From contig JACCZH010000132.1 of assembly GCA_013696045.1 (NCBI GenBank), positions 1 through 24,836 of the forward strand: DNA of 24,836 nt, read 5' to 3'. The position numbers and the translations under genes were made by a program. The stretch comes from Chloroflexia bacterium (GTDB taxonomy: Bacteria > Chloroflexota > Chloroflexia > Thermomicrobiales > CFX8). A model generated the notes under the pieces. It worked only from the letters and a program-made list of their open reading frames with translations, made no database searches and had not been told where the DNA came from. Below, one piece after another: positions 22,841-24,836 of this stretch. The stretch's first letter is position 1. The number at the start of each line of letters is the position of its first letter.

Positions 22841-23470
22841 ATGTCAATTCGATCAAGGATACTCAACAGGCTTTTCGGATTTCTCTACGGTCCGCTCGTA
22901 TTCTTGCACGAGCCCGCTGGGACGTGCTTATTTGGTCCATCCTGGGCGAGACGACGAGACGCTATCGGGCGGGGGATGCCACCAGATGGTCTGGTACTCG
23001 ACGTTGGGTGTGGAAGCGGAATCCTGTTGTCCGGGTTGTCCGGGAGGACGAACGGAGCAGTTGGCATCGATCCATCTCAAACTATGACACGACGAGCTCA
23101 TGCGCGTGGCTGCCGGGTGGTTCAGGCTAGCGCGGCTTCCATCCCTCTCGCGAATTCAGCGGTGTCCGCCGTGGTGTGCAGCTACCCCGGCCCATGGATT
23201 CGAGATCAACAGGTATGGTCAGAACTCGACAGGGTGACAGTTCCTGGCGCGCGTATAACGATTTTGCTAGGTGGGACGGTCACACGGGGACGGTTTTCGA
23301 TGGTTCGCTCGAAACTTATCGCACTTCTGTATGGACCTGAGGCAAGCAGCCATCGGGAACTGAAAATCGAAGGTCTTGGTCATGTGCGCATCCCAGGGCG
23401 AATCAACTGCGTGGACGATGAATGGGGTCAGTCGATACTCTGGTCAGGGATACGCGCTGACAATTCCTAG
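22841..23470 (+). CDS. Class I SAM-dependent methyltransferase
   Basis: This 209-residue methyltransferase has a Rossmann fold. SAM motif I is LVLDVGCGSG (51-60). GAVGIDPSQTMTRRA gives the acidic residue that binds the ribose. VVQASAASIPLANSAVSAVVCSYPGPWI covers motifs II to III. The N-terminal region (LNRLFGFLYGPLVFLHEP) resembles small lipid or quinone-type methyltransferases, but the substrate cannot be assigned. The ATG at 22841 has GGAG at 22833-22836 (spacing 4). It is divergent from tgt, with 43 bases between starts, and convergent with tatA, sharing a CTAG in which each strand reads a TAG stop. Confidence 0.85.
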   Translation: MSIRSRILNRLFGFLYGPLVFLHEPAGTCLFGPSWARRRDAIGRGMPPDGLVLDVGCGSGILLSGLSGRTNGAVGIDPSQTMTRRAHARGCRVVQASAASIPLANSAVSAVVCSYPGPWIRDQQVWSELDRVTVPGARITILLGGTVTRGRFSMVRSKLIALLYGPEASSHRELKIEGLGHVRIPGRINCVDDEWGQSILWSGIRADNS

Positions 23471-23997
23471 CCTTCGTCGAACCCGCCCAGATCCGCTAGC
23501 GGGTCTTTTTTTGATGGAAGCGCCGGCGCACCCTTTTTCGCCTCTGGCGGTGCAACGGATGTTGCCTGCTGTGTCACCTGTGTTTGTGGCGAGGTCGGGA
23601 TAAGGGATTTAGTAGGTGAAGGACGCGTTGCGGTAGCTGTTGCCGAGAGGTTCGGCTTGGCCGCGGCAGCTGCCTGCGCCGTCTCCGAGTTGACCGTCTT
23701 GACACCCGCGCGTACTTCCGCGGCTGCCGAATCGGTAATCTCGGTAACCGACGTAGCCAGATCGCGAGTATCACGCTGCACTTCGGCGACGGTGGATTTC
23801 ATATCATCCATGGCGCCGCGAACGTCGGAGATCGATTCTTCAAAATCTCCGGTCATCTCGCGGGTCATGTTGCGAAAATCGCGCAGCACCTTGCCAGCCT
23901 GCGCGCCCATCTCGGGTAGTTTGTCGGGTCCAAAAATGATGAGTGCGACGACCATAATCACTATGATCTCCATCGCGCCCATGCCAAGAAAATTCAT
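23467..23997 (-). CDS. tatA: Sec-independent protein translocase TatA/TatB-like
   Basis: This 176-residue TatA/B-family component of the twin-arginine translocase forms the channel or receptor for folded proteins at the membrane. An N-terminal membrane helix (about 6-22, MGAMEIIVIMVVALIIF) is followed by the hinge F-G-P-D-K-L-P-E and an amphipathic helix (about 27-48). A long coiled-coil-like region (about 50-100) and an Ala/Pro/Thr-rich tail follow. The length and a Glu inside the helix are TatB-like, while the FGPDKLPE hinge is shared by both types, so either label is possible. The ATG at 23997 is preferred because GGAG lies 9 bases before it; the ATG at 24003 has a spacing of only 3. No tatC is nearby. 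Confidence 0.85.
   Translation of the reverse strand: MNFLGMGAMEIIVIMVVALIIFGPDKLPEMGAQAGKVLRDFRNMTREMTGDFEESISDVRGAMDDMKSTVAEVQRDTRDLATSVTEITDSAAAEVRAGVKTVNSETAQAAAAAKPNLSATATATRPSPTKSLIPTSPQTQVTQQATSVAPPEAKKGAPALPSKKDPLADLGGFDEG
23481..23512 (+). terminator. Intrinsic terminator of the methyltransferase, inside the tatA frame
   Basis: Stem ACCCGC (23481-23486) with GCGGGT (23499-23504) has a 12-base loop containing the palindrome CCGCTAGCGG (23493-23502). It is followed by CTTTTTTT (23505-23512). It lies 11 bases after the methyltransferase stop codon and within the last codons of the convergent tatA gene, where the T tract encodes Ser-Lys-Lys. Confidence 0.7.
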
Positions 23998-24030
23998 GAA
24001 CATGTGCTCCGGAATAGAATCCGACGGTAA

Positions 24031-24063
24031 CGTTGAAACACCGTGCAGTCGCCGGATTCAACG
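24031..24063. repeat. Inverted repeat in the tatA/pth divergent region
   Basis: CGTTGAA (24031-24037) and TTCAACG (24057-24063) are inverse copies, 19 bases apart, in the 130-base gap between the divergent tatA and pth starts. A TAGTATACC run at 24068-24076 could provide -10 boxes in either direction, but no clear -35 boxes were found. Confidence 0.25.
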
Positions 24064-24127
24064 GCGATAGTATACCATCGGGTCTTGTAATGCCGGCCTT
24101 CGCGTGCGCCGGTCAGCTGGAGGTAAT

Positions 24128-24757
24128 GTGCTGACTCGATTGTTCCGGCCCAACCGTTCTAGTAAGGATCGGGCCCCCAACCGGCCTGTGTCGCTAATCG
24201 TCGGCCTAGGTAATCCCGGTGCGAAGTATGCCGCCACGCGTCATAACATCGGGTTCATGGTGGTCGATCAGCTTGCATCTTCAACCCAGGGTTCCTCGCG
24301 AGAGCGATTTCAGGCGGCCATCCTGGAGACGCAACGGGACGACGAATCCCTCGTCTTCGTCAAACCGCTAACGTTCATGAATAACAGCGGGATGGCTGTG
24401 TCCCAGGCAGCGCGCTGGTATAAAGCAAGTCCCGACCGTATTCTTATCATCTATGACGATCTGGACCTACCATTTGGATCAATCAGGCTCAAACCTCAGG
24501 GATCCGCCGGAGGTCATAACGGCCTCTCCTCAGTGATCGATCACCTTGGGACGAATGCAGTCCCGCGGTTACGCATCGGCATCGGCCGTCCGGTTACTGG
24601 CACGACGGTGAACTATGTTCTGAGCCGCTTCACATCGACCGAGCGTCAGGAATTACCGCAGATCATCGACCTTGCGTCGGAGGTAGCGCTCGACTGGCTC
24701 TCCAATGGAATAGAGTCCGCCATGAACACCTTTAACGGGCGTTCGGAAGTGAGCTGA
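24128..24757 (+). CDS. pth: Peptidyl-tRNA hydrolase
   Basis: This enzyme releases peptides from prematurely dropped peptidyl-tRNA, recycling tRNA in the cytoplasm. The catalytic residues are present: H39 in ATRHNIGF, N85 in LTFMNNSG, D110 in IIYDDLDLPFG and N131 in GGHNGLSS. The core spans about 21-205 and has normal length. A basic N-terminal extension of about 20 residues precedes VSLIVGLGNPGAKY. The GTG at 24128 has GGAGG (24119-24123) with 4 bases spacing. An earlier in-frame GTG at 24104 lies before that site and is not preferred. Confidence 0.94.
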   Translation: MLTRLFRPNRSSKDRAPNRPVSLIVGLGNPGAKYAATRHNIGFMVVDQLASSTQGSSRERFQAAILETQRDDESLVFVKPLTFMNNSGMAVSQAARWYKASPDRILIIYDDLDLPFGSIRLKPQGSAGGHNGLSSVIDHLGTNAVPRLRIGIGRPVTGTTVNYVLSRFTSTERQELPQIIDLASEVALDWLSNGIESAMNTFNGRSEVS

Positions 24758-24836
24758 CTCCGGCGTTAGCGGGTATGGGGACCGAAGATACTTGGGCTAT
24801 TCGGCAAGAGCCCATGTGGCCAGCTCCACATTTCAT
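24758..24836. other. Noncoding tail with two short hairpins after pth
   Basis: TGGGCT/AGCCCA (24793-24798 with 24809-24814) and ATGTGG/CCACAT (24814-24819 with 24826-24831) lie back to back. No long T run is present before the window ends, and no gene can be supported here. They may form part of a 3' end or of a neighbouring element cut off by the window. Confidence 0.2.

Noticed and set aside
22819..22847. Perfect TTGACA (reverse strand, 22847-22842) as -35 box for tgt
   Set aside because: The hexamer at the right distance is GATCAG, a poor -10 box, so I did not call a promoter.
22798..22866. Longer tgt start giving 23 extra residues
   Set aside because: It would overlap the start of the divergent methyltransferase, and the extra residues are not typical of the family. 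The GTG at 22797 fits the normal Tgt N-terminus.
1..24836. CRISPR arrays, insertion sequences, tRNA or rRNA genes, prophage
   Set aside because: No regularly spaced repeats, transposase or integrase motifs, or tRNA-like cloverleaf were found by reading both strands.

Overview
The window is a gene-dense, moderately GC-rich bacterial chromosome segment. It carries mostly housekeeping and cell-envelope genes. I see no phage genes, transposases, tRNA/rRNA genes or CRISPR arrays. The best guess for the host is a Chloroflexota (Thermomicrobia-like) bacterium. This is inference, resting on a Chloroflexota-style glycosyltransferase N-terminus (an HPDERF motif after one signal-anchor helix), a Ras/Rab-like small GTPase directly before fmt, frequent GTG/TTG starts, and a membrane-fused spermidine-synthase-like protein. 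No 16S or marker tree is available here.

Layout. 1-354 (-): start of a membrane glycosyltransferase cut by the window edge. 489-1960 (+): small GTPase and fmt, translationally coupled through a TTGA overlap and driven by a good sigma-70-type promoter. 2064-2510 (+): a cupredoxin-like lipoprotein without copper ligands. 2597-3334 (-): a HAD hydrolase. 3607-10547 (+): a long co-directional run made of an M19 dipeptidase-like protein lacking key metal ligands, a ThDP-dependent decarboxylase resembling 5-guanidino-2-oxopentanoate decarboxylase, a membrane/spermidine-synthase fusion, pgeF, yggS and an MBL-fold hydrolase. 10772-14350 (-): two half-transporters that form a textbook heterodimeric ABC exporter with one degenerate ATP site. 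14609-15133 (+): a helix-turn-helix protein with an unrecognised N-terminal region. 15188-22797 (-): tgt, a FecR-like membrane protein, ugd, acpS, nnr, a CBS-domain protein and alr, tightly packed with overlaps. 22841-23470 (+): a methyltransferase. 23467-23997 (-): a TatA/B-like protein convergent with it. 24128-24757 (+): pth.

How they fit together. Several genes serve translation (fmt, tgt, pth) and cell-wall or envelope synthesis (alr, pgeF, ugd, the partial glycosyltransferase, tatA). Others do metabolite repair or cofactor housekeeping (nnr, yggS, acpS). The less ordinary parts are the 3607-8184 trio (an M19-like protein with altered active site, an AruI-like decarboxylase and an SpeE-like membrane fusion), the asymmetric ABC exporter, the orphan FecR-like protein, and an intrinsic terminator for the methyltransferase that lies inside the tatA reading frame.

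Several start codons were moved from the longest possible reading frame on the basis of ribosome-binding sites and promoters. These are the GTPase, lipoprotein, pgeF, the HTH gene, the CBS gene, acpS, tgt, tatA and pth.
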